Below, piece by piece: positions 50,405-61,319 of a stretch of 64,000 nt of DNA. Below the pieces are notes generated by a model, which was given only the letters and a program-made list of their open reading frames with translations, made no database searches and was not told the DNA's origin. This DNA is from Cercis canadensis (taxonomy: Eukaryota; Streptophyta; Magnoliopsida; Fabales; Fabaceae): assembly GCA_003255065.1 (NCBI GenBank), contig QAOA01003354.1:310001-374000 (forward strand), in the 5' to 3' direction. Numbering within the stretch: position 1 is the stretch's first letter; every line of letters starts with the position of its first letter. A program made the translations under genes and the position numbers.

Positions 50405-50475
50405 ATGACTTTGAGTTTGAACACGAAACTCAGAGACCGACTTTAATACCACTCAACCATAAATTATTTGGTATG
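50405..50475 (-). mobile_element. tRNA-like SINE fragment, family 3
   Basis: The minus strand reads TATGGTTGAGTGGTATTAAAG (A-box-like) and later GTGTTCAAACTCAAAG (B-box-like). It is the best-preserved of three related fragments. Confidence 0.5.
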
Positions 50476-50557
50476 ATAACTTTCAATTTGATATCATATA
50501 TTTTTTACTTAGTCCCTATATTTTGGGCTTAGCTATTTTTAATTGGGTACCTATAGG

Positions 50558-50795
50558 CTACAACGGTTATCTATTGGTCACAACTCACATGGCTCTCCAA
50601 GAATATGGTTTTGTGTTCGATACTTTTCATTGACAAAATGAGGGTTTCAAAATATTTTCTACACAAAGTTACAACTATGAGTGCTTCGACAACGAAACTC
50701 CTAAAACAGGAATGACTTGTCCTAAGTTTGGTAAGTTTGATACTATCCAAAAGTTAAGGTTAGGCCCTAATTCCTGGGTTATAAAAAAAAAAAAA
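50558..50795 (+). mobile_element. SINE family 2, copy 2
   Basis: It shares the order of motifs with 35450-35662: a B-box-like TGTGTTCGATAC, then GTGCTTCGACAACGAAACTC, then CCCTAATTCCTGGGTTAT and a poly-A tail. Confidence 0.65.
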
Positions 50796-51087
50796 CAAAA
50801 ACAAACATGTATATCTGTTGTTATTATAGACAAACCAAGATACCATTGGTCCATTACTAATTACTATGACTACAAGGTAGAAAACGGCAGTGGGGAAATT
50901 GTCGTTTGAGTAGCCTAAAACGATATAATAACTCCCACAAAATACAATTAACCGTCACGCCCCACTTCCCCCACTCCGCTCTCTATTTCACTCTTAAATA
51001 AACAAAGTAACTGAAACTTCTTCATTGCAATCGTTTAGATCACAAGGAAGAGTACTCTTAATTCATCAGAAGAAAAACAGAGAAAAA

Positions 51088-51798
51088 ATGACAAAGAGAT
51101 ACTCAACTTTGCAGACAAAACTCCAAGAACTTGAATCTATACTCATTGAAGCGTTCTCGCTTCCAACAGATTCTGAATCCCATGAATCTGTTTCTGAAGA
51201 TATCAAGCAGAAAATCCTTTTCATTCACAAAATCTTGTCTGCTGAGGTTGCTTCTCATCCTTCAAAGCCTCACCATTTGCAGCACATTGCTGAGAAACTG
51301 GCCCAATTGGAGAAGGCTTTTCTGGAACGGGACAGTTTCAGGACATTCTCCAATGACCCATTTGAGAGAGATTCTTCTAATTGTTCTTGCACCGAGTCCT
51401 GTTTCAACGATGATGGCGATGCGTTGGTTGAAGCGGGTTTTGATGGTTTTGAAGACCTAGAAAAGTTTTCTCAAAAATTTGATGGTTGTTTTGTTCATGA
51501 AGAGCCAGAAGTGTTTTTTGAAAGCTTTGCTGGAGAAAAGGCAATTGTGGAATTTGATGGTGGTTTGATTAGGGAAAGGGGTTTGGTAGAGGAAGAGGAG
51601 AAGGAAATGAGAGGTGTTGGATTTCAAAGGGATGAAGTGAAAAGAGAAGAAAGAAGAAGGTACAGTGCAGTTGGGAAGTTTTGTGGTGCAATGGCTAGTG
51701 GGGTTGTGATTGGCATGGCTATGATGGGTTTCTTGATGGTCAAGTTTTCTAGTTGCTTTCGTGATGTGGAGCAAACAAGTTTTAGTATCCCAACATAG
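51088..51798 (+). CDS. Small single-pass membrane protein of unknown function
   Basis: One exon. I choose the ATG at 51088 (MTKRYSTLQTKLQELESIL) over an upstream in-frame ATG at 51025 because the added 21 residues are leader-like and the conserved-looking part begins at 51088. That gives 236 aa. The N-terminal half is helical and Leu/Glu-rich (probable coiled coil, residues about 5-85). A Cys/Asp-rich segment (SSNCSCTESCFNDDGDA) and acidic stretches follow. One hydrophobic segment near the C-terminus (GAMASGVVIGMAMMGFLMVK) is followed by a short tail. This suggests a tail-anchored protein facing the cytosol. I recall similar uncharacterised plant proteins of about this size but cannot name the family with confidence. 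A tandem copy of the 3' end follows at once. Confidence 0.85.
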   Translation: MTKRYSTLQTKLQELESILIEAFSLPTDSESHESVSEDIKQKILFIHKILSAEVASHPSKPHHLQHIAEKLAQLEKAFLERDSFRTFSNDPFERDSSNCSCTESCFNDDGDALVEAGFDGFEDLEKFSQKFDGCFVHEEPEVFFESFAGEKAIVEFDGGLIRERGLVEEEEKEMRGVGFQRDEVKREERRRYSAVGKFCGAMASGVVIGMAMMGFLMVKFSSCFRDVEQTSFSIPT

Positions 51799-51800
51799 GA

Positions 51801-51953
51801 AGAAGAAGGGGCACTGCATTTGGGAAAGTTGTGTGGTGCAATGGCCAGTGGGTTGTGATTGGCATGGCGCGTTATGATAGATTTCTTGACGGTCAAGTTT
51901 TCTGGTTACTTTCATCATTTGGAGCAAGCAAATTTTAGTATTATCCCAACGTA
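51801..51953 (+). pseudogene. Tandem duplicate of the last 150 bases of the preceding gene
   Basis: About 150 bases repeat 51648-51800 with roughly 85 percent identity by eye. They cover the membrane-segment codons, the GTCAAGTTTTCT stretch and the AGTATCCCAAC end. Small indels (for example one G lost in the GTGGGGTTGTG stretch) break the frame. The copy lies just after the stop codon and so falls in the 3' UTR. Confidence 0.85.
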
Positions 51954-52090
51954 GGAACTTACTTGATGGTATCGTAAAAGTTGTTTCTCAATCTTAGTCT
52001 TGCACTCTTAATTAATTTACTTTTAAGATCTTCTACTACTTATTTGATGTTGTATGCAATTGGGAGAATATATGTTGTTAGGATTAGATA

Positions 52091-52242
52091 AATGTACGTA
52101 ATTTTTATATTTTATTTAATATAAAATTAATTTATCTTATTTTCTCAAACAAACTTAAAAACAGTTAATTTGTATACATATCATTCACACATTGATTATT
52201 CTTATGTAGTATGACATACAACAAAATATTTAAGAAATCTCT
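52091..52242 (+). mobile_element. MULE-type MITE, 9-bp duplication family, copy I (5' truncated)
   Basis: The left third is missing. The rest matches the family (TTCTCAAACAAACTTAAAAA, TATGTAGTATGACATAC) and the right end is decayed. Confidence 0.7.
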
Positions 52243-53332
52243 ATTTTGTAAACATTAGAACTAATAGTTTCTACTTTCTAGTTACCTACTACTAGAGCTG
52301 AGCAACTTTGTTAGAAGATGGAAATGGTTACAAGCAAGTTTTCTCTTAACTCTAGCTGGAGAAGAATTTATGTAGATATCACTAGGCATTGAAATTTATA
52401 ACACTGACTGCATCAAACAACACCCTTATATTCTAAATTTCTATAGACTGTTATTTTGAAATTTTTATGTGGTGTATACTATAAATTTAACTATAATGTT
52501 TAATATACAGATAATAAATAATTTTTATAATATATGTACATATTCAGTGTCGTGTCAGGTTTTTGTTTTTTTTTTTTTTTAAAGTTTGTTTCTTAAAAGG
52601 TGGGATATGGGCATTGAACTATTTTTCTTTGTATAGTCAAGTTTACAAAAACACCCTCATTTCTATTTGAGAATAAATATATTCAAGGATGAATTTTTGA
52701 AGATTACAATAAGTTTAAGTTTTTTAAAAATTACAGAGACCAATGTAGATTACAATAAGTTTAAGGATATTTTCCCCAAAAATATTTCCATATAAGAATT
52801 TTTTTTAACAGATGTCTTCCACTTCAAACAAATTTTTTCCACTACAGACCAAGGGATGGTGGTTACAACAATTTATTAGAAAAATCTATTTTATTAACTA
52901 TTAACTAATTATTCAATACTTCAAGTAGGTTCACATATGTATTAATAAAAATAAACGGTACAAATCATTTTAATTATTAATTTTATTTGTAATAGTAAAT
53001 AACTAGCCTTAACTATTACATAAAAATCTATAATTTGAAGAGGATGTTCACATCTATTTAGAAATATGGTATTTTATAACTAAATAACCAACTGACATCC
53101 TTCATAGCACTATCAAAAACTTTCAACACATCCTTGAAACTTGAAAGGTAATCACTACAAATTATATCCAATCAGTGGCAAGTAGAGGGGATCACAAAAC
53201 CTCATTAAACAGAGCAGTAGACTAAATAACACCTTGGATGAAATGTTATTCTGTACGCAAATTAATATGTACGAAATTTAATCGATGCTCTACCAAGAAC
53301 ATATAAACAAAAAAAATTGCTGGTCATCCACA
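52243..53332. other. Non-coding interval between two genes
   Basis: AT-rich. The last part should contain the CSN4 3' UTR. No further gene is seen. Confidence 0.45.
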
Positions 53333-55324
53333 TCAAACTGGAACTGGTAATCCCTTCTTAGCCATGCTATCCAAAACATCATTGAGAGATTGACACAGGC
53401 CTACAATCTGTAAGCACAACCATCACAGTCAAAGATGAGCTGATTGTAAATTCGGTTTCTTGGCTAGTTTGACCTACTAAAATTAATTCTCAGAACTTCT
53501 AGCTAATAATTTTTTCTGGCTTTTTTTTCTTCTTGGTGATTGCTATCCTACAATCACCACTTTGGGGGTGATAGCGCTACCCCCCAGCCAATTGGGTGGG
53601 GCTCAGCCAATGAATTCAGTGTCATTTCCTTATAAAATGCAAAAACGATATAATATAAGAAAGCGTGCTAAAAAAAAAAATTCAAAAAGTAATGTATTTT
53701 GACACGCTTTCTTATATCATGTTCTTGCATTTTATAAGGAACCATCTATTCTAACACATACAGGGTGACTCAGTTTTTCAAGATCTTCGCAATGACACCA
53801 AATTCCCTGGGTGGCTCCCACCTGAACCCACCAAACTAGTTGGAGGCTAGTGCTACCCTCCCAAAAGTGGAGGTTGTAGGATACCAAGCACCTTCTTTTT
53901 TTTTTTTTTTTTTCCCCTTTTTTAAAGAATTCAAAGATATTCAAATCACACACTTCAAGTAGCTGCAATGCGCATGGGTATGCAATGGCCCCCTTATTAA
54001 TTTAATCTACCAACAAGCTCTCCATCCAGAGATATCGAACTTTTATCAACCAAAGAAAAAAAAAAAAAATTTACCTGCTGGTCCCATCGTTGTAACTCTT
54101 CAGTGTCATCCTCAAAATGTATAACAGCTTCAACCTGAAATGAGGCTTTCAGACAATGACTATAAACCTAAATTTTATAGAGGTTAACTTACCCTTAAAA
54201 AGATTTTTTTAAAAATATACCAATATATTCATAATTAAGATATATATTTAATAAACAAGGATTAAACCAGGACAGAATTCCCAACCAACTATATGTGACA
54301 GCATATCCCAGTATATCATAATAAAATCTTGCAATATTGTTATGAAAATTTACGGTTCTCAATTGTTTTTCTTCCTCTTAGAGAAGCAACTAACTCTTCC
54401 ACAAAATCATCCCAAATCCCTTCCCCTACAGCAACCCACAAAAGAATTCCTTCATTACAACTTCTTCATGAAGTGCTTTCAACAAACTAAGGATGTTACA
54501 ATTATTTATACCTGATCGATAGATCCCCTCATCCTATCCTCATAAATCATTCTTGATGCTATCTTCTCAGCCTGAAAGAAAATTAACACACACACTCATA
54601 GTAAAATATCAAATTGAACACGTTTAAGGACAATTGGAACATGAAAAGCACTTGCAAGAGGCATGTCCTCATCTATAATTTTATGCACTTAATTATATAA
54701 AGGCTATTATCATCAAGCCATGGCCTTTGTCTGGCCATTATTGAACCATTTAAATTTGATGATGAAAATAAGTCTTTAAAAAAGAAAATTAGCATATATT
54801 ATAAAGTATAAACATGGAATTTCAAATTCAAACGAGAACTAACTATGTTTCTTGCAATAAAATAGCCATGTTGGAACAGAATGCTATACCTTGTGAGGAG
54901 GAATCCCCAAAAGTGTGCCTAACTCATCAAAGCTACAGCAAGAGATATATAGCCAGGTTAAAAGTCTATAATGTAATAATAATCTGGCCATAAGGGAAGC
55001 AATAAACTGACAGCACAATGTCTCAAACCTTATATTTGTGTAAAGTTTACTTGCACTCAGTAGATTATGCTCAATCATAGCACGGTCCAGCACAGTGAAA
55101 TTGTCTGGAAGAGCAGCTTTCTGCAGAAATAGAAAAAGCTGAGACATAGCCATTATGGCTTCAAACAACATAAAGATACAAATTGAGCTGATATAACCTG
55201 GTGTGGTTTCAATTCTTCTGCAAATGCATCAATTTCAGGCTTTCTCAGAATTCTCTCCAAATAAACCTGATATTATAATATTCACATTATATGACCAGCA
55301 TAAAAAGCCATGTGAGTGTGTGAT

Positions 55325-55362
<38 letters not shown>

Positions 55363-58300
55363 GAAGACCTTCTGCAGTATTGGATAAATTTTCAATTTTG
55401 AACACCGTTCATCCTAATCAAAGTTCACAAAAATTAGTATAATAGGATTAGAGAATTGCAAACAGATTTTCCACATTATCTACTGTTTTATAATAGAAAT
55501 ATTAACCTTGTATAATGTGGCAAGAACACGAGAACGTTGAGGTCCTGCAGCTGCCAAAATTGTACAGGTAACAGCAGCAGATAAAGCTTGTTCAAGTGCT
55601 TCCTCATCAATCACCCTGTAATTGAAATAAGGCACATATATGATGAATAATAACCATAACATATCAAATATGATTAGAAGCTGAGATAAAGTAAAAGAAA
55701 ACCACATTGAACACAAGCCTTTGATATCATGGAGATATGCTTATTCCTAACCACACCAGTTCACAGCACAGAGCACAGGTTCATTTCATCCATAACCTCC
55801 TGTCATCAGGTCCTTTGTTTTATTTTAAGCTCTTTTATTGCTTTTAATGATGGTGGAGGTACCACAATTGAAACATCGTATGTGAACCCAAGCTGTAGAT
55901 ATTATTTCCGAATTAATGGTCAGCATGAAATACTGCTTGGACAAACCTAGAACATAATTTGTGGTTTATTTTAATTCATTATGAACCAAAAAAGCTGTAA
56001 TTATTCTCTAAAGGGAACTTACCGTATTCATCAGCTGAAAGCATACACAAGAAACGCCTACACAGGACAACCCACATCAAGCAAACAATTTGCAGTGTAC
56101 CAAAACTAGACTTATGTAAACATATTTTGAGTTTGTTCTGTTTTCAATATCAAGGGTTCTTCCAACTATTTTTAACATCAATATGTAGCACACAAGTATT
56201 GGGCATTCTATTTAGCATCACTAAATGTTTGAAACTTTTCATCTTATTTTCACAAATATAATGTGAGTATATTCAAGGATAAATTTTTGGATCTGCAAGA
56301 ATTGTCAGTTTTAAAGCAAATGTAGGTTAAAGGATTAAAGATACACACAAACACTTACTTCTCTTTCATGATAATGTTTTAAGAAAAACCAAAGAAAATT
56401 AATGACACGCAAGATACATACTCATCTCCTATTTGCCGCTTTTCAATTTGAGATATATCATAATATCGTAAAGCTGCTTCCAAGAATTTCCTCTTTAAAT
56501 CTAAGATCCTTGCATAACAAACCTGACACAAAGGGAAAGGCAAAAAGAAAAAAGAAAATCAGGTAAGAAAATGCTAAAGCATGCATCTCTGTGAGCAAAA
56601 TCACCCTTCAACAACTCATTTTTCAAACCTTGTATTGTAAATTCAGTACTTCATGCTGACTATTGCTAACCAAGAATGATGCTTTGTTAATGAAAGCTTC
56701 AGCATTTACAGCATCATCATCCTGCCAAATAAGCAAGAAATTCTAATACTGGACACCTTGGCAGAGTAAATTTCACGACTCTGGCATTAATAACATAGAT
56801 GGCAACAAACTACTTAAGCAGCTGGATTAACCATTTATATGCTGACAAAAGGTCCAAATATTCCATTTTTTCTCTGCCACAAGATCATGAGCTAATTGAA
56901 AATTTCACTTCTAAGTTCTAAAATTATTGTGTTTCATCATTCATAAAAGACGTAAAAGCAGAAGAATTTGTAAAACATATTCAAGATTGCACAAATTCAA
57001 GATCATATAGAACTGAATGCAGATGGTCTTTCATAATTTGTTATGCGTCCCAATATGGTTCCACTATCTCAGCCATATAAGTATATAATTATGCCTATGG
57101 AATACAACAAATGTGCCAACCCCAAAAGAAAAAGCCATAACACTAGCCATGAATTATAAATCAAAATGAATGTGCCCTCAAGGTGTGGATCAGCTCCTGT
57201 TGATTAGACTTAGAGGGTTCAGCAGTAAGAAGGAAGGAAAAGCTTTATGGCGGTGCGATATGTTCGCTATTCTTTGGTGTACTTGGCTAGAGTGAAATGC
57301 CCGTATTTTCAAGGAGAAATATCTGTCAATAGATCTTCTGTGGGATAGGGTGGTGTTCTTGGCCTCCCTCTGGTGTCATGCTCATGGATTACTTGAGGGA
57401 ATTTCCTTAACTATTATGCAGAGAGACTGGAGAGCCATTCTTTTTTTATGTTTCTCTTTCTTTTGTTGTTGCAATTTCTTGCTAAAGGAGGATTTCTTGT
57501 CCTCCTTTTCCTGTATACCCTTTCTCTCTTTCTAATGAAACTTCTTTATCAAAAAGAAATTCCTTGCACAAGAAAGTCAATACCTCAAGATATAAACGAG
57601 CAATTTGGACACACTTAGACAGTCTGAATGTATCATCAATCAGCCTGATGAAACAAATCAAATAATAAATTAGTGAAACGAGATGGTTATGTGCTGAGAT
57701 ATAATAGTTTATGTAAGTAAATGAATTTAAGAAGTGAGAAATCCTTTCAGACGAATCAGACCTCATTCCAGAATCTAGATCAATGCCACTGAGCATCTGA
57801 GCAGCTCTTGACCATTGTTGTTCAGATTCATAAAGCTCTGCAAGTTTCTCTCTAATAATTAAAACCTGTAACAAAAATAACAAATAACAATTAGATTGGG
57901 GGGAAATGATTTTAATTTAGAGAAATTGACATCAAGGTAAAAAGGATCCTACAATAGGAGATGATTATCGATCAAAGCAAAATATACATTCAATCAACTT
58001 AAGAAAGAATCTTTCTTAAAGCAAGGAAAGATTATAATTAAAAGTGAAACTTATGCTCATACAGTATATCCAACTCTACAGCAAACTGATTTATTTGTTT
58101 ACCTTGATGATAGACAGAGCTAGAGAAATACTTTTTTCAGATAAATTCTTTGCATGGATTACTAAATTAGTGATCAATAAAGACATTTAACTATTTTTCC
58201 CACAAAATACATTTATTCTAGGATGAAACATCAAACAAATTGTAAATCAGGGAGGACCATTTTTAGATCCTATTGTCAGAGCTACATGGTTACAATTTGC

Positions 58301-59359
58301 TGACACAAAGATTAACCGAAACACACCAATTACAGAACCCAAAAACAATTCACCAAAATACAGAAGGAAACATGTATTCTTGTCATGCATGCTTTTTGGA
58401 GGTTCTAGATCATATCTCTATAGAAGAAATTTTAGAAGTGAGGCTTTATAGTTATACAATGTAGGTCAAAAGCTAAATACAAGCATCTTTTGTAAGTAAC
58501 TTCAAAATGCCAAGGGTGAAGGAGTAAACCTCTACATTTTGTTTTTTATTGAACCAAATACTAATTTTGTCCTCTTTTTACCAGATACCACCATATTACT
58601 TCAGTTTATCTGACCATGCCAAAATTGCAGAGAACTTGTGTTTTATAATAACTAAAATAACTTCACTTTCGAATACCTTTACTTCACTGGAATATATTCC
58701 CCAAGTAAGGCAACAGGGAATATCTATAAAATTCAAAAGGAAAGATTCATGACAATTGATTGCTAGCGAAGTGAGGGGAAATATTACAAATGAGAAAAAT
58801 GTTCCCCCTGTTAAACAAAGCAAAACTTCTCCACACTATGCAATATCTTGGGAAAAAGATTTTAGATAGTTCTCAATGATATGTTTATATGATTTAACAT
58901 ATTACTTTCTTTTTTACTATCGATGAAAAGGATGCAACAAGGATTCACTATAGATGAATGCATAAAATTTAAACCTGCTCTTCAAATGACACAACTCGAG
59001 GCTGGATCTGAGCAAGGGTGTAATGGGCAATCTCCTTCTGTGTCTCTGGCTCCAATCTACCCAATTCTTGAGCAAAAATCTGCAACAGCTGCCGTGATAC
59101 TACTAGTGGAACATCGTCGGATAACACTGAGAGTTCAAAACATAACATTAGCAAGTGATCAAAACAGAAGAGCTTGAAATTCAAGCAAGTCAACATATCC
59201 TACATGAGCAAGAAAAAAGAGAAACTTACTGTGATCTATGAATTTTTTGGCCTGAACAATGTCATTTGATGAAATCACAGCAGAAAGGATGTGCTTATAC
59301 TGCTCTATCTTTTGCCTCTGGTCTGTGATTGCAGACGCACTTGCAAAGGCACTCTCCAT
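53333..59359 (-). CDS. CSN4: COP9 signalosome subunit 4
   Basis: CSN4 is a PCI-domain subunit of the COP9 signalosome, which removes NEDD8 from cullins. In plants it is needed to repress light responses in darkness (COP8/FUS4). Fourteen exons, right to left: 59230-59359, 58975-59126, 57762-57865, 57584-57644, 56629-56721, 56422-56522, 55507-55615, 55369-55413, 55198-55266, 55029-55120, 54890-54932, 54513-54572, 54075-54134 and 53333-53407. All phases agree and they sum to 1194 bases, 397 aa, the length I recall for Arabidopsis CSN4. Landmarks are [80 protein letters not shown] (start of the PCI region), [20 protein letters not shown] (winged-helix part) and the end GLPVPV. The exon 8 donor is weak (GTCTTC). 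A LINE fragment lies antisense in intron 4. Confidence 0.97.
53535..53893. mobile_element. Foldback element, AATGACACC family, copy 2, in CSN4 intron 13
   Basis: It has long inverted arms. The left end GGTGATTGCTATCCTACA pairs with a right end whose reverse complement is GGTGCTTGGTATCCTACA. The centre is a near-perfect hairpin (53631-53741) with arms of about 35 bases. The arms include AATGACACCAAATTC. Five bases (TTCTT) repeat on the two flanks. A poly-T run abuts the right end. Confidence 0.75.
55330..55361. repeat. (GT)n(GA)n microsatellite at a splice site
   Basis: A compound repeat that on the CSN4 strand starts within ten bases after the exon 8 donor. Confidence 0.9.
57225..57560 (+). 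mobile_element. LINE 3' fragment in CSN4 intron 4 (antisense)
   Basis: The plus strand encodes [15 protein letters not shown], then (after one in-frame stop) [20 protein letters not shown], then [20 protein letters not shown] and RDWRAIL. This matches the C-terminal part of plant LINE reverse-transcriptase polyproteins downstream of the zinc-binding region. A 3' tail ending ATGAAACTTCTTTATCAAAAAG follows, typical of such elements. Only the 3' end is present, as expected of a 5'-truncated insertion. Confidence 0.8.
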
Positions 59360-59629
59360 GACTGTTTAATATTAATATTAATCAATGAGTACAGTTAAAT
59401 CAAGAAAATAAAAAAACCTATGAAATTTATAATTTCTTCATGATTTCTAAACAAGTTATCATCTTTCACTTCACCCATCAAAACAACTAAACATCAGAAA
59501 CAATGGCTAAACTTAAAGAACTATAGCTTTTCTAGAGCTGGAAATTGGGCCAGCCCAGACCAAACCGGGCCAGGCCGGCTGGCCCAACCCTAATATAAAA
59601 AAGAACCTACCTAAAAGTTGGGTTTGTAG
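59360..59629 (-). promoter_or_regulatory. CSN4 leader and proximal promoter, bounded by a transposon
   Basis: Only 270 bases separate the CSN4 ATG from the hAT element at 59630. At 59533-59590 the sequence is unusually rich in GGCC/GGGCC motifs. I cannot place the transcription start. Confidence 0.4.
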
Positions 59630-61311
59630 CAAGGTTTTAAAAACTAGACCGGTGAGCGAACTGTTTGGCAAAAAATACTGGTCGGACCACCCGGTCAAAC
59701 CGGTTAACCGAAGTTTTTTTTCAAAATTAAAGATTCAAAAATGAAACATGGAGGATAAAGAAAAAATCATCAAAGTCAACTCATAAGTGAAAATCTCAAT
59801 CTTAAAAATTAAAATACATAGTCAGAATTTAATTTACTCAGCAACTATACATTAGGGTCCATCCCCAACTAGTGTCGAGGCAGTGCCAGATTGCAAATTA
59901 TGCAAGTTGGGGGTTGAACTAGAGTTTGATGAAGAAAAAAGTTAGAAACAAGCAATGCGAGTATTTCAAACTAATACCGCTTAAATTCTGCTTCTGATTA
60001 TATGTACACATGTTGGCTAATTTTTTCCATTTGGATACTTCTTCTATCTTCCCTAACTATTATTCCCCACTGCTCAATATGGAACTTGTTAATTACACCA
60101 GCTGCCAAGTGCCAATACTTCTGTCTGTAAATAACTCAAACCTATCTCAATTATTAAGAATCTAAACCACAATCTAGAAATAGCACTAGATGATACATCC
60201 TTAAACTCCCAAGATATGCGACTACAGTAACAGTCTTCAGCCCTCACTCAAAACTTTTACCCAACAACCAGAGTCATATCTCAAAATCAAATATTAGTGA
60301 TTTATGGTCATAAATAACATAAGCTTGAACAACCCAATCTGCAAAATTGTAATAGGATCAAATTGCTTCAATGATTCATATAACAGTAAATCAACCTGTA
60401 CAACACTCTTGTAGTAGGAAACATTGAATTACAGCATCAACAAATATTAGCATGCAACCATGAACCATTCTCTCTCTCGCTCATAGATCACTACCTTCTC
60501 ATCTATGCCACCTACCAAGTACCCTAACACATCAGATTCATGGAACAAAGCCCCAATTCACATGAACCAGTTTCTTAGATGGACATGAACCACTTTGACT
60601 TGGAGCAACCCACAGTCCACGCCCATATCTCTCTCTCTCGGCTCCCTTTCTATCTCCATCTACCCCTTATATCCGTGGTTCGAAACCCTTCTTCGATTGA
60701 CAGAGATTTCTACTCTCCCATCCCATCCCATCCAACCTCAATCGACAACTAAATAGGGGAAAAAAGAGAGAGTACTTTTTTGTCTTACTGGCAGCGAAAT
60801 TGACGCTGACGACGGAGAACGGTGGCTGGTGGTGGCAGCAGCCAGCTACGGTTTTGGGACAGAAGATAAGAAGAATCGAGGAGTTTGATGTTGCAAGGAA
60901 CAACCTCAGTATTTGCTGCTTCTCCTCAAACTTCGAGTTATTCGTACCTTGTAGTTATCAACTATGAACATCCCCACCATGAGCTGACTGCATGAAATGA
61001 GGGAGAGTGTCTTGGCTAGGGATTTCGGAATGGGCTTGGGGAAATAGAAGCAGAAACTCGAGGAGAGGGAGAAAGAAGGTCAGCGTGGGAATGAAACAGG
61101 TGCCAAAACGACACCGTTTTGGGGGAAATCTTAAAAAAAAAAAAAAGTTTTGTGAACCAGTCTGTTATTGAAAACCGTTACCGGTTCACTAGTTTTTCTG
61201 GTTCACACCGGTTTTTATTGGTTTAACCGCCTCACGGTTTTAACCTTTGAACCAACCGAAATTCAAATTGAGTACCGGTCCGACCAATTCGGTCCGATTT
61301 TTAAAACCTTG
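59630..61311. mobile_element. hAT-like element, 1682 bp, upstream of CSN4
   Basis: The ends are CAAGGTTTTAAAAACTAGACC and, in reverse complement, CAAGGTTTTAAAAATCGGACC. GTTTGTAG flanks it exactly (59622-59629 and 61312-61319), an 8-bp duplication. CCGGT-type motifs repeat near both ends. No transposase is visible. It is the same family as 30286-32418. Confidence 0.88.
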
Positions 61312-61319
61312 GTTTGTAG

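Noticed and set aside
53535..53893. A microRNA precursor at the inner hairpin
   Set aside because: The hairpin lies within a larger inverted-repeat transposon with related copies elsewhere in the window, so a transposon origin explains it better.
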